From assembly GCF_902459465.1 (NCBI RefSeq), contig NC_047063.1, positions 23,171,055-23,235,054 of the forward strand: a stretch of 64,000 nucleotides of DNA. The letters run 5' to 3'. Position 1 is the stretch's first letter, and every line of letters begins with the position of its first letter. This DNA is from Asterias rubens. Lineage: Eukaryota; Echinodermata; Asteroidea; Forcipulatida; Asteriidae. The notes beneath the pieces are model-generated. The model saw nothing but the letters and a program-made list of their open reading frames with translations, was not told the DNA's origin and ran no database searches. Of this stretch, positions 12,001 to 21,804 are shown piece after piece. The position numbers and the translations under genes are program-made.

Positions 12001-13267
12001 CCTGCCTATCCTGTATAAATCCTTCAAATCACATTTAAAGCAACTTGTAAAATATTTTTCTTTTTTCAACCTTTTCAGATATGAACTCCAACCAACAGAA
12101 CAAAGTGATTGAGGATTTCCGCAGAGGTGACCATCACATGCTGGTAGCAACCAACCTGCTTGAGCAGGGTACCGACGTTCCGGCTTGTAATCTGGTCATA
12201 CGGCTGGATTATGTGCCAAGTGACTTTGGGCATGTCCAGATAAAGGGTGAGTTTTGACACGTCAACTTTATCCATCAAGGAATTTGTTCATAGTGTGTAA
12301 AAGAACTTAAATTGTTTCAAACACCTGAAATGGCACTGCTTCATTCATCATAGCATACATAGGTATTGCACTGCTATTAAATAGCACTGCTCTATAAAGC
12401 GCAATATAAGAATCGTATAATTATTATTACTACATACATGTAGTATATATATGTATATATATACTACATGAGTTAGAGCTTTTTTAAAATCAAGCTTAGG
12501 ATTTGCAGCACACGTACCTGTGGTCATTTTGAAATGAACCAAAATCCCATTTTATTTTTAAAGAATGGCATCTGTGAAATTATCACGATGATTGAGATAC
12601 ATGTAATAGGTTTAAATTTTGCCTCAAATCTCTCGCAGGTCGCACTCGAGCCAAGGATGGCAGAAGTTACCTCATCTCTCTGATCGACTCCAACGCGGCC
12701 GATCGCGACGGTGCCAACCGTCAGCGCGAGGCAATGATGACACAAGCAGCTCTTAACCTCAAAGCTTCATCAGATGTAGCGTTTCGAGAGCAGATGGAAT
12801 CCCAACAGGAAAGAGACAGGATCAACCGAGAAGTCCGGCAACAACAGAAGAGAGATATCGTCGAGAGTAACGCAGGAAAGCGGTTCAGTTTTCGCTGCGG
12901 GATATGCCTGAAGCACGCCTTCTTCTCTGACGAGATTGGAGTGTACAGGGGATCACTTTACGTTGTCTTGGATACTCAATTCCCTCCGCAGATGAGAATG
13001 AAACCTCACCCGAAACCCAAGAAACTCGGCCAAGACTCTACGATCATTGGGAAGATCTACTGCGAGAAGTGCGAGCACGATTGGGGTTCGTTGACACGTG
13101 TCAAAACATCATACTATCCATCTATACGAATCGCTCAATTCAGCCTGGTCAATGTTGTCACTAATGAGGACGGTACTTACAAACGGTGGAAAAATTCACC
13201 TTTTGATGCTGAAAAACTTGAAGATCTTTCGCAAGCAACTGCTGTGCAATTTCTAGTGACCTTCTGA
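3033..13267 (+). CDS. RIGI-like: RIG-I-like receptor (RLR) RNA helicase, 5' end incomplete
   Basis: Cytosolic double-stranded or 5'-triphosphate RNA sensor of the RIG-I/MDA5/LGP2 family, a DExD/H-box ATPase that signals antiviral responses. Twelve exons join in one frame: 3033-3152, 3525-3662 (acceptor uncertain), 4608-4816, 5682-5906, 6590-6664, 7052-7214, 7963-8061, 8705-8865, 10152-10293, 11426-11647, 12079-12246, 12639-13267. That is 2351 nt, about 783 codons including TAG/TGA-type stop at 13265. Visible motifs are Walker A APTGSGKT, DECH box VFDECH, motif III TAS, motif V LLEQGTDVPACNLVI, motif VI QIKGRTRA, and a C-terminal domain with two CxxC pairs. RPHPKPK-like KPHPKPK and HDWG favour RIG-I over MDA5 or LGP2. 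The 5906 donor is a weak GTCAGC. No CARD is recognised upstream; an N-terminal exon may end at 1327. The gene is convergent with pleckstrin. Confidence 0.92.
3697..3842. repeat. Foldback element, TTCACAAA ends
   Basis: The left half (GATTTCACAAAACTC, then TAACTTAAGACTAATC) and the right half (GATTAATCCTAAGTTAAGAC, then TTTGTGAAATC) are inverted copies. A second member lies at 63200-63298. No coding potential. It follows the 3662 donor by about 35 bases. Confidence 0.75.
4267..4528. repeat. Long-armed foldback element
   Basis: The two ends are near-perfect inverses: AGGTTTGCGGTAACACCATG on the left and CATGGTGTTACCGCAAACCT on the right. Inner arms repeat TCAGTATGCTCTGATCGTCT against its complement. 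It would fold into a hairpin of over 200 nt in the pre-mRNA, just before the Walker A exon. A partial relative is at 37064-37245. Confidence 0.85.
4608..4816 (+). CDS. RLR exon: helicase start, Walker A (motif I)
   Basis: This exon encodes the start of helicase domain 1: a DDQLELAEDA-type helix, then VAPTGSGKTHVAAYI, the nucleotide-binding P-loop with Lys and Thr in place, and finally LFLVTT (motif Ia region). It enters in phase 1 after CTCTAG and leaves in phase 0 at ACCACG followed by GTAAG. A foldback element (4267-4528) sits less than 100 bases upstream, in the preceding intron. Confidence 0.93.
5682..5906 (+). CDS. RLR exon: DECH box (motif II)
   Basis: The exon opens with VNLVDQQKNKL, completing motif Ia (VTT|VNLVDQQ across the splice, as in RIG-I family members). 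It carries a motif-Ib-like VLTAQLLENAL and ends with LLVFDECHLCQ, the Mg/ATP-binding DECH box. It is 225 nt, phase 0 on both sides. The donor is GTCAGC rather than GTAAG/GTGAG, but the next exon (6590-6664) begins KDHAYNTIMARYL, exactly as expected after the DECH box in RIG-I, so the junction is well supported. Confidence 0.93.
6137..6509. repeat. MITE family M1 copy (TTAAAGGCAGTGGACACT ends)
   Basis: Bounded by TTAA on both sides, with terminal inverted repeats of the form TTAAGGCAGT...CACTATTGGTAATTAC and GACAATTACCAA...TCTTTAA. The interior is the shared M1 body, including GGGGAGCTGTTGATAGTAT and TTTTCGAGAAAGAAGTAATT. It sits in the RLR intron between the DECH exon and 6590. Confidence 0.9.
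6590..7214 (+). CDS. RLR exons: post-DECH segment and motif III
   Basis: There are two exons here, 6590-6664 and 7052-7214. The first encodes KDHAYNTIMARYLNEK and ends LPQ. The second continues IIGMTASLGTG, where TAS is the motif III that couples ATP hydrolysis to RNA binding. It then runs into an ICANMDAQSISMV segment like the ICKLCASLDASVIATV stretch of RIG-I. The first splice is phase 0 and the exit is phase 1, matching the next exon at 7963. Confidence 0.92.
7684..7846 (-). repeat. tRNA-derived SINE (S1) head, - strand
   Basis: The - strand begins GTGTCGTGGCCGAGCGGTCA and has B box GGGTTCGAGTCC. The body beyond CACTTGTGTTCTTAAGCAAG soon degenerates. It is inside the RLR intron before exon 7963. 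Confidence 0.75.
7963..10293 (+). CDS. RLR exons: helicase insertion domain (Hel2i)
   Basis: Three exons, 7963-8061, 8705-8865 and 10152-10293, with phases 1, 1, 0 and 1. They encode a mostly helical segment: ADKIKEIMKEVEDLL, then AYRQWCDRMKRNAQ (compare KYEQWIVTVQKA in RIG-I), then GYNSALLINKQVRSKDAYKY (compare [20 protein letters not shown]). This is the Hel2i insertion that distinguishes RLRs and Dicer-type helicases from ordinary DEAD-box proteins. A LINE relic occupies part of the 8866-10151 intron. Confidence 0.9.
9344..9462. repeat. Foldback element, TTCATACTTCCTGCGAATG ends
   Basis: The left end GTTCATACTTCCTGCGAATG is mirrored by CATTCGCAGGAAGTAT at the right. Further copies are at 19199-19382 and 37368-37543. 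It is a small non-autonomous element with arms rich in GCGAAT. Confidence 0.85.
9465..9780 (+). repeat. tRNA-derived SINE, + strand
   Basis: A degraded tRNA-like head with B box GGGTTCGATTCCC (around 9510) is followed by a body with no coding potential. I see the B box clearly and the A box only weakly. Confidence 0.5.
9890..10060 (+). mobile_element. LINE 3' relic, probable
   Basis: A short frame reads DSQFRKLYPQDPHLWDKLPK, then SASLTQ and a stop. With one frame change it continues MKFKKLTSKKLVLF. PHLWDKLP followed by an FKK helix resembles reverse-transcriptase C-termini. It is degraded, and lies just upstream of exon 10152. Confidence 0.45.
10325..10356. repeat. (AAT)n microsatellite
   Basis: About eight AAT/ATA units immediately 5' of a foldback element. 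This is typical of a SINE/MITE tail. Confidence 0.8.
10380..10720. repeat. Foldback element with CAACTCGGC...GCCTCGTTG tip
   Basis: The core hairpin is ATATCCAACTCGGCCTTCGG and its reverse arm, GGCCTCGTTGGATAT, flanked by inverted GCGTCTGCGTCCCAT arms and TATCACA arms. A second, better preserved copy is nested in a MITE at 38714-38989. It lies in the RLR intron after 10293. Confidence 0.8.
11426..12246 (+). CDS. RLR exons: helicase domain 2, motifs IV to VI
   Basis: Exons 11426-11647 and 12079-12246. The first holds NENPLLEKLCEIILEEYQ followed by RAILFVKTIDTTHALQDWI, the motif IV strand of RIG-I family helicases. The second holds VIEDFRRGDHHMLVATNLLE and then QGTDVPACNLVIRLDYV (motif V), ending QIKG. 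The intron splits motif VI, which is completed as QIKG|RTRA in the next exon. The usual vertebrate RIG-I form is QTRGRGRA, so the two arginines are kept. Confidence 0.93.
12639..13267 (+). CDS. RLR last exon: bridging helices and C-terminal regulatory domain
   Basis: The long terminal exon (629 nt) finishes motif VI (GRTRAKDGRSYL) and encodes a charged pincer helix pair rich in Gln/Arg/Glu. It then encodes the zinc-binding RNA end-recognition domain: FRCGICLKHAF gives the first CxxC, KPHPKPKKLG matches a RIG-I core, IYCEKCEHDWG gives the second CxxC, and YKRWKNSPFD matches the terminal strand of RIG-I. All four zinc ligands are present, so the domain should fold. The stop codon is the final triplet at 13265-13267. 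Confidence 0.95.
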
Positions 13268-13310
13268 AAAAACTGATAAAGTTGTAAGGGAAATTCCTTC
13301 CTAGTTATGA

Positions 13311-13573
13311 GACTATAAACAGACCAGAAATTGACTTGTAGCACAGTCCCAAACAAGACCAAGTACGATTCCTATTTATGAGACTATAAACAGACCAGAA
13401 ATTGACTTGTAGCACAGTCCCAAACAAGACCAAGTACGATTCCTATTTATGAGACTATAAACAGACCAGAAATTGACTTGTAGCACAGTCCCAAACAAGA
13501 CCAAGTTCGATTCCTATTTATGAGACTATAAACAGACCAGAAATTGACTTGTAGCACAGTCCCAAACAAGACC
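13311..13573 (+). repeat. 71-bp minisatellite in RLR 3' UTR, 3.7 copies
   Basis: The unit starts GACTATAAACAGACCAGAAA at 13311, 13382, 13453 and 13524, an exact 71-base period. Copies are nearly identical (one CAAGTACGA/CAAGTTCGA change). It begins 44 bases after the RLR stop, so it should be transcribed as 3' UTR. Confidence 0.97.
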
Positions 13574-13599
13574 GAGATACGTATTCAAGTGTCAAGAGA

Positions 13600-13735
13600 A
13601 CTACCAGTAGGAAGTAATAAACCACAAGGGAAACTGACTGGGTATACAGTAGTACAAACCAATTTCTGAACTTTAGATTTATGTGGCAGTGCTCTACCAA
13701 CTGAGCTATCTAGCCAGTCAGAAGTCATACACCCT
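13600..13735 (-). repeat. tRNA-derived SINE (family S3), - strand
   Basis: On the - strand, TGGCTAGATAGCTCAGTTGG and TAGAGCACTGCC form a tRNA-like A-box region. The body contains CAGTTTCCCTTGTGG, shared with the copy at 33175-33312. Related fragments are at 14975-15050, 34470-34745 and 37975-38065. Confidence 0.65.
13616..13621 (+). terminator. Candidate poly(A) signal for RLR gene
   Basis: AATAAA about 350 bases after the stop codon, just beyond the minisatellite. Other AATAAA matches occur at 15199-15600, so the real 3' end may be further on. Confidence 0.35.
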
Positions 13736-14333
13736 TTTTAATCATGGATAACTATCAGATTGCAAAGAGGTTCAGCAACACTTAATTATTTCAATTATCA
13801 TTCAATCAAACCAAGCCACAACGATGGCTTTAAAATTTAGGTTAAAAAAAGCAGTATCATATACTCAATGTTTTTAAATTTCAATATTGTGTTTAAATGT
13901 GAATGTTTTTAGTATGGCGGGTTGCCCGTTAAAATTTTCCTTGTTTTATTTTGCGTTAAAACTAGAAGCCAGTCTCTTTTTTCGTACAAATCAGTTGTGG
14001 TCATACATTTTGATGACAAGAGTTGGAGGCAGAATTCTGAACGTCTATTTTGGGGCAATATTTAGAGCTCACAAAGGTTACCAGCCCTAAAGCAATGCCA
14101 ATTGTATCATCTGTGGCTGGTATCTTGCTCATTTTTACCGGATAATAATAACAGACCGTTTTTATAAAGCGCTTTTCACGCTGGAGGGGTGTCTCAAAGT
14201 GTGTTAACATTAATACCCCTGGTCACTGGGCCTTAAATCACTCCTTAAACCATCTCAGCTTTTTTCCCATAACCACATTACTTCAAAGTGAAATGATTCA
14301 GTCTCATGCTATATATTGAAAGCTGCTGTACCT

Positions 14334-14745
14334 AATAATAATAATAATAATAATATTGAAGTCTTATATAGCGCACGTATCTACCAAACAAGGTACTCAA
14401 GGCGCTGAGTATATACAAACATCCAGAAAGATAGGTTATTACAGTGATGGATTCTGAGACCCAACTATGTAGCACTTATAGGGGTTTACAGGGTGCTACG
14501 GCGCATTAAGCAGGAACACCAGGGCGAACCCCTTCTCTTTTCGAAAAGTGCACTGGGTTCTTTTACATGCGTTACACAACACATGGGACCAACAGCTTTA
14601 CGTCCCATCCGAAGGACGAAGCAATGGTAAAGTGTCTTGCTTAAGGACACAAGTGTCACGGCTGGGGATTCGAACCCACACTCTGCTGATCAGAAACACC
14701 AGAGTTTGAATTCGGTACTCTTAACCGCTCGGCCACGACACTTCC
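14334..14745 (-). repeat. Full-length tRNA-derived SINE (S1), - strand
   Basis: This is the most complete copy. The - strand reads from head GTGTCGTGGCCGAGCGGTTA and B box GGGTTCGAATCCCC, through a roughly 300-base body, to a (TTA)n tail at 14334-14356. Head, body and 3' simple-repeat tail in this order are the standard SINE layout. Confidence 0.88.
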
Positions 14746-14759
14746 AGCAAGTACATTTT

Positions 14760-17061
14760 TATTGTTGTTAATTTTACTACCAAACAAATGCCTCCCCTTT
14801 AAGAATGATTTAGTTGGATGGTTATAGTTTGTTCGTTGCAGCACTTAATTGTTTTAGCCTCATTGAACAAGTTTTTCTTCAAGGAAATCAGTAGAGCAGT
14901 ATAAGCAATAAACATTGACTAAGAAGCTGCAAGGTTTAAAGATTCTTCTACTTTTGAGAATTGTGGGTTCACTAGAGCGGGATTTGATTCTGCAACCCCC
15001 AGTTTAACGCGAGGGCGCTCTGCCAACTAAGCTATGTAGCCCTGAGGTTGGGGTCTACCTTTTAAAAAATTTAAGTAAAGATTTTAGAATTTCAGTAACT
15101 GCAGTACTTAATGCAAACGTGGTAAAGGAACAAATTTTGTTTTCTGTATGTTTAGGTAATAGTATTGTTATTACATGATTTGTTGAATTTTATCTTAATA
15201 AATATTTTGTTTTATGTTTGGTTTAGCCCTATTTAATAACTTTTGGATTTTGTAAGCAAAATAGTTCATGGCTGACAACCATTATGTAGGTAAAATCTTT
15301 AGGTCTAGTGAAAAGGGGTGGCAAATGCTCTTTTCTCATGCGGATTTATTTCCTAGAATGATTGTTGAGTGAGGGTTTTCTTATTAATTATAACAAATCA
15401 TGGTTATGTTCTTTTTTTTCTTTTTTCTTAAACTTGATATGCTAAGATCATAAAATAAATAGTAGGATACTTATTGCAATATTGTAAACTTGCCAAGACC
15501 AGATATTTTTGTTGGTTGTACCTGCTTAGCAGAGTAATTGTTTGCTTAGTAAATGTGCCTATGAGTCATGAATAAACACTGAAATTACAAAATTTGTACT
15601 TGTGCATGGTGTGTTTAATAAGTTTTTATTCTATTAAAATAAATTGAAATTATTATAGTTTGTACAAGAAAATCATTATTAATATATTCATATAATTTAT
15701 ACTAAAGTGACAAATCCATATTCTCTATGTTAACACATGAAAAGACAAGAAGAAAAGTGACACATGAAAAATGCACACATGCCTTGATTTCATCTTTGAG
15801 GGCAAAGCTGTGTTCATTTTGCGAAGGAGGAATTTCCATTATAAAGTCTTAATGTCTATGGCATATTGGAAACTTATGAATGGGGCATCAAGGCCTAGGC
15901 CAAGGGGCAACATATACATATGTTAATTTTATGTTAATTTTAATTTATGTTTATTTTAACTATGAGTGCTTAAAAGCACTCATAAACAAAATCTATTCAC
16001 TAGACAGAGTACTGACATAACTTACAGCTAAGAGCAAGTTCGAGTGCGCACATTTAGTCCACCAGTGGTCGACCACAGACCACATGAAAGAAAAAACACC
16101 CGAACACACGAAGTTGTGTGCTTTCAAGACCTCAAATTCTAAATCTGAGGTCTCGAAATAAAATTTGTGGAAAATTACTTATTTCTCGAAAAGTTTTCCA
16201 CTTCAGAGGGAGCCTTTCTCACAATGTTTTATACTACCAACCTCTCCCCATTACTCGTTAAAGTAAGGTTTTATGCTAATAAATTATTTTGAGTATTTAC
16301 CAATAGTGTCCACTGCCTCTAATCAAATTCACAATTTTTACAAACTTCCAGTTAAATAATATGCCTCCCATCAACAAAATCAACACACTGTTTTAATATT
16401 TGTGTACACTGTTGCAAACAGTGGTGATCTGTTTTCTCTTTGCATCTATTGCTTTCCATGATTTATAACGTTGGTTGGCAAAAACTCTTGCTGCGATGTT
16501 GCAATAGAAAGGTCTATAGGAAATTGTTTGGGTGGAATAAAAAAACTACAGACTATTTAAAACAGTGCAAGGTTTGCCCTGGTGTTTCTGGCAGTGGCTG
16601 TCCTATGAGGTTTTATATATAAAACTATATTATTAATAGACATTAACTTTACATTGGGATAAAGAATATTAGGTGTTCTATTACCCCTTGCATCGATGTG
16701 TGGTAGCACTGTTTATTCAGTACTTTCCCGAGTTCTGTGAAAAATAAACTCACCAAATTTGGGATTCGAACCCATGACCTTTGCAAATCTAGATCAAAGG
16801 GCAGGATTCAAACTGCTTCAATTCGAATAGGATTCAAACTGCCTCTAGCTATCGGGCAATCTCATTGGTCCAATTGGTAAGACACTGCTCTAAAACTGCA
16901 ATGGTCGTGGATTCAAATCCCAACCTAGTAATACAGCCTGTGATTTTTTTCACAGAACTCAGGAAAGTACTGAGTAGACAGTGCTTAAACACAACAACGG
17001 TGTAAGGGTAAAACCAAAATTAAGATATATTAATATTAATACTATATTATTATTATTATCA
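14760..17061. other. Intergenic between RLR and pleckstrin 3' ends
   Basis: AT-rich DNA between two convergent genes. It holds an S3 SINE fragment (14975-15050), a partial M1 MITE (about 16083-16322), and an S2 SINE (16688-17030) with tRNA-like pieces in both orientations. Several AATAAA sites at 15200-15660 could end the RLR transcript. I see no coding exon. Confidence 0.6.
16688..17030 (+). repeat. tRNA-derived SINE (family S2), composite
   Basis: The + strand TTGGTAAGACACTGCTCTAA with B-box-like GTGGATTCAAATCCC is preceded by an inverted GGGATTCGAACCC. The body ends TGGGTAAAACCAAAATTAA-like. Relatives are at 25885-26185 (+), 30140-30510 (-) and 36155-36315 (+). Confidence 0.75.
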
Positions 17062-17427
17062 TTAAGACATGGGACACCTTTGGTAATTGTCAAAGACCAG
17101 TCTTCTCACTTGGTGTATCCCAACATTATATATGCACAAAAAACAAACCTGTGAAAATTTGAACTCAATTGGTTGTAAAGGTCGCGAGACAATAATGGAA
17201 GAAAAATTTCAGATGTTTGGAATTGATTTAGTGACCTCAGCTGAGGTCTCTCATTAAATTCAAATATTTTAGTGAGAAATTACTTCTTTCCCTTAAACTA
17301 CGTTATTTCAGAGGGAGCCGTTTCTCACAATGTTTTATACTATCAACAGCTCTGCATTGCTCGTTACCAAGTAAGGTTTTATGCCTACAATTGTTTTGAG
17401 TAATTACCAAGTGTCCAGTGCCTTTAA
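17062..17427. repeat. MITE M1 copy ending in the pleckstrin stop codon
   Basis: The copy runs from TTAA at 17062 to TTAA at 17424-17427. Its right end TTACCAAGTGTCCAGTGCCTTTAA is a typical M1 terminus. On the - strand its terminal TTAA supplies the TAA stop (17424-17426) of the pleckstrin reading frame. Confidence 0.9.
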
Positions 17428-20400
17428 GCGATATCATTAGGGCTCATTATAGCCCTCATCCACTCCGTTCTCTCTTCGACGCTATTTGTCTGAAACAAGT
17501 AGACTTTTCCTTTCTGTGTTGTCACGCAGAACAGATTCTGGCGTTGTTTGTTCTTCAACGTTAAGTCTTCGCAGGGCATTAAAACAGTTCCACGGGGGGA
17601 AGGGGGAATACAAATGTTAAAGTCTATGGTCAGGATTGGTACAATTATAAACAATAATAAAAGAGTTTCAATTTGAAAGTTTCCATCTCAAATGGAGTCT
17701 AAACCTCAAAGAGCCCAAGATTCTGAAAACCATGAAAACCTAAAAAAAACACAACAGCTGAATATGGTTGTTACAACCCAAATAAAGAACAATGTGTTCA
17801 CATGCTAAATATTGGTCACTAGGCATTGCACTGTTTTTCTTCTGACTTGCACATCGGATTGAGGCCAAATTTTCACAGGTTTGTAAATTCATACTTGATC
17901 ACACAAAACATGAAGACTGTCTGCGACTATTTTGTCAGCTAAACCATTCTGTATAATTCCCTTCCGATGTGACCCCCCTCTCCTCCTATTTCCCACTGGT
18001 TGTATGTTTACTTGGGAGTGGTCCCCGGCTGGCTATATTACTGCATAGATTAAATAGCCTCTGGCAGGCACCCCCAAACAAGGGGGACCACCAACATTCA
18101 TTCTCAGATCAGGGCCCAATTTCTTTGCTCTGCTTATACCGGAAGCAAAGAATTGGCGCTTACAGAAGCAGGGAATTCAGCGCTTACAAAAGTGTATTAT
18201 CTGCTTGTGCATATGCATAGTACACATTACCAGGCATGCTTCGCTTCTAGCAGAGAATTTTGGCGCATGTACACTGTAAGCGGAGATTGGTGTTAGCAAG
18301 TACAGACTTCCGCACATTATAAGCAGAGCAGTGAAATTGTGCCCAGTTTCTAGAGTTAAAGGCAGTGGACACTATTGGTAATTATACTCAAAATAGTTAT
18401 TTTCATAAAACCTTTCTTGGTGACAAGTAATGGGGAGAGGTTGATGGTATAAAACATTGTGAGAAACGGCTCCCTCTGAAGTGCCATAGTTTTCGAGAAA
18501 GAAGTAATTTTCCACGAATTTGATTTCGAGACCTCAGATTTAGTCAACTTGAGGTCGTGAAATCAAACATCTAAACGCATACAACTTCGTGTGACAAGGT
18601 TATTTTTCTTTCATTATTAGCTCACAACTTTGATGACCGATTGAGCTCAAATTTTCACAGTTTTGTTAATTTATGTATATATGTCGAGATACACCAACAG
18701 TGAAGGCTAGTCCTTGACAATTACCAATAGTGTCCACTGCCTTTAATCAAGAGGTCCCATGCAGGTTCAAGCCTTGCTCTAGTAAATTTTCTTTGTTCAA
18801 CCCTAAATAGTTTTCTTTCTTCTGAAGATGCACCTCAATAATATGTAACAAATATTCATTGTGTTGATATTCACCTGATTTATCTTGACTAGCATCCACG
18901 ATGTCAACCTTACACCAACGTAGTTGGATCTCACCCAGTGGTTTCTCATCATCGGCCTGTAATGGAAAAACAAACAAAACACTAAATTATCAAACTGACT
19001 TATGCCTATAAGCCGCTCTCGGGTCGACCTGCAGTTTGCTTGTTTTGCTGCAACGGAACCATTTGGATCAATCAGAAACTAATGATCAGGGCATAATTTC
19101 ACAAAACATGTCAGCAGCCTTTTTGTGCTGGCGGAGTGGCCCTCAGCAGAATTTCTTTTACATAAAACTGTTTACCTAAAGCAATATTACACTATAAAGC
19201 CCGGTTCATACTTCCTGCGAATGAGAATGCGAAGCGAATTTGACCTGAATTTGACTATACTTTCGCAGCGATATTCGCAAGTGAGTTGAACGGAGGGCAA
19301 CTGCTGCGAATATTCGTTGCGATTCTTGTGACGTCAACATTCGCTTCGCATTCGCATTCGCAGGAAGTATGAACCGGGCTTAAGGGTAAATCCTGGCAAT
19401 CCGCGGTAAGAACACGAGTGACGTAACAATCCAAATCCATGGTGAATGTGCATGCGTGCCTGGATTGATTGTCTGCTCACTCATGAGAAATCATGGTGAA
19501 ATACGTTTATGCTTACGCACATTTTCCCGCTAAAACACAAAAGTTTGCTTCATGAAATTGGGCCCTGGTCACTATAACCATTAAGAAAGAATGTTGCGGA
19601 ACAAGCATCAACCCCCCCCAAAAAAAAACCAAACAAACAAAACAAAACAAAAAAACATGCTCATCATGTCACGATGATGATTCTGTGGCTATAATAAACA
19701 CAATTGCGATCACATTACTGATGTTGGAATGTGATACGTGGCACGTACATCATCGTGAATGAAGCAAGTTGAAATTGTCAGCTGAGGTTTGCAAAATCTG
19801 TTTTGAGTAGTGGTGGCATTAAAAAGTAGTGGTGCTTCCGCAAACATCAGCTGATTATAGTAAAATACCACCATGAAAAGGTTTCCAAACCTACATATTA
19901 TTTGAAAAAAAGCGGATTCAACTTTTCTTTAAAGACAGTGGACACTATTGGTAATTGCCAAGGACTAGTTTTCACAGTTGGTGTATCTCAAATATGCATA
20001 AAATATCAAACCTGTGAAAATTTGAGCTCAATCGATCATCGAAGTTGCGAGATAGTAATGATAGAACAGACACCCTTTTCACACAAAGTTGTGTGCTTTC
20101 TGATGCTTGATTTCGAGACCTCAAATTCTAAACTTGAGGTCTCGAAATCGAATTCGCGGAAAATTACTTCTTTCTCGAAAACTACGTCACTTCAGAGGGA
20201 GCCGTTTCTGACAATGTTTTATATATATCAACCTCTCCCCACTACTCATAATCAAGAAAGGTTTATGATGATAATTATTTTGAGTAATTACCAATAGTGT
20301 CCACTGCCTTTAAGCCATTCAACATGTTCAAGTGCTCATTTTTTATATACACTTGTTTTCCCCTTAAGTAATAAGTTTACTATTTTGTACAGAATCGACC

Positions 20401-21232
20401 ACACAGAAATTAACAATAAAAAAAAATGAAAAAAATAATCACAGATTACTTTTTAAAATACAGGATTAGTACTGACCTTTGAACCTTTAAAATACACCAA
20501 ATATGGTGGTTCATTAAACAGCACAAAGAGTCTGGCTTTCCAAGTGTGTCTCATATGGCCCTGAAAATAGAATAAGAAATTCAAGAGTTTGAAAAGAATG
20601 AACAAATCTTGGGTTTGAATAAAGAAATATTGAACAGAGCTTTACAGATAAATTACTTGGCTGGTAATTCTTAAAGACACTGAATTGTGAAAGACCAGTC
20701 TTCTCGCTTGGTGCATCTCAACCTTATGCATAAACTAACAAACCTGTGAAAATTTGAGCTCAATTGGTCGTCGAAGTATAATGGAAGAAAACACGCCTTT
20801 TTGCACAAGTAGTGCCCCCAGATGCTTGATTTTGAAATCAAATTCTGAGGTTTCAAAATCAAATCCAAATCTTATAGTTAGAAATTACTTCTTTATCAAA
20901 AACTACATTACTTCAGAGGGAGCTGTTTCCCACAAATTTTTATACTATAAACATCTCCCCGTTACTCGTTACCAAGTAAGGTTTTATGCTAACAATTATT
21001 TTGAGCGATTACTGATATAGTGTCCAGTGCCTTTAAAGACATCAGCCCTTACCCTCTTCATCATGAATCCTTGCTTGACAATCTTCCCGCCGTTTCCTTT
21101 GAAAGACTTGACAGTGATCTGAGAAGACGATGAGGTTCTTGGGATTGACTCTGATGAGTCCGAGTCGTTACTCGAGTCTGACTCATCACTACTCGGTATC
21201 AGAGCCTTGATGGCAGACATGTGGAAGGCAGA
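17424..21232 (-). CDS. PLEK: PLEK exons: acidic linker and PH domain 2
   Basis: Exon 21232-21053 encodes a serine/aspartate-rich linker (SSDESDSSNDSDSSES), then KIVKQGFMMKR. Exons 20560-20477, 18956-18875 and 17566-17424 complete PH2 with GHMRHTWKARLFVLFNEP, then PLGEIQLRWCKV, NLFCVTTQKGKVYLFQ and ERTEWMRAI. The linker has runs of S-D/E, possible casein kinase sites, and is longer than in vertebrates. Confidence 0.92.
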
Positions 21233-21739
21233 CTGAAAAAAGAAAACCCAAAACAATTAATCAAGCACAATGTTTAGAGACATTAATAATAACAATTGTT
21301 TTGTATTGTATTTTATTTTATTTTTTTTTATTCCTAAACTGGAACAAACCCAATAAGTTATAATAACCATGGGGTAGGTTTGTTTTGTTATGTATTGGTT
21401 GAATAAATAATACTAATGACGGTAACATCAGTATAAAAATAAAAAAAACAATCAGTGAAGAAATTACATGTATGTGGAGTGTTTTTAGACCCCCTTGAAA
21501 AACAATTGGTTAAATCTCATCACACAGTTTGATTTCCTTTTCAAACAGTAAATATAAAGATATAGTAGGCCTAATAGCTTAAAAATAAAGATGAAAAATA
21601 AATAACAGCAAAATCTGAAATACAAGGTAAACAAATGAACAGCCAAAATATCCACTCTGCTATAATGTGGTAGATAGGGTGTCCATAGGTGTGGTCGGCA
21701 GAGTGGTTTCTATAGCATTATATGTAGCTTGTAAATTGC

Positions 21740-21804
<65 letters not shown>

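Noticed and set aside
13311..13573. CRISPR-like direct repeats
   Set aside because: The units abut with no spacers and lie in a eukaryotic 3' UTR; it is a minisatellite.
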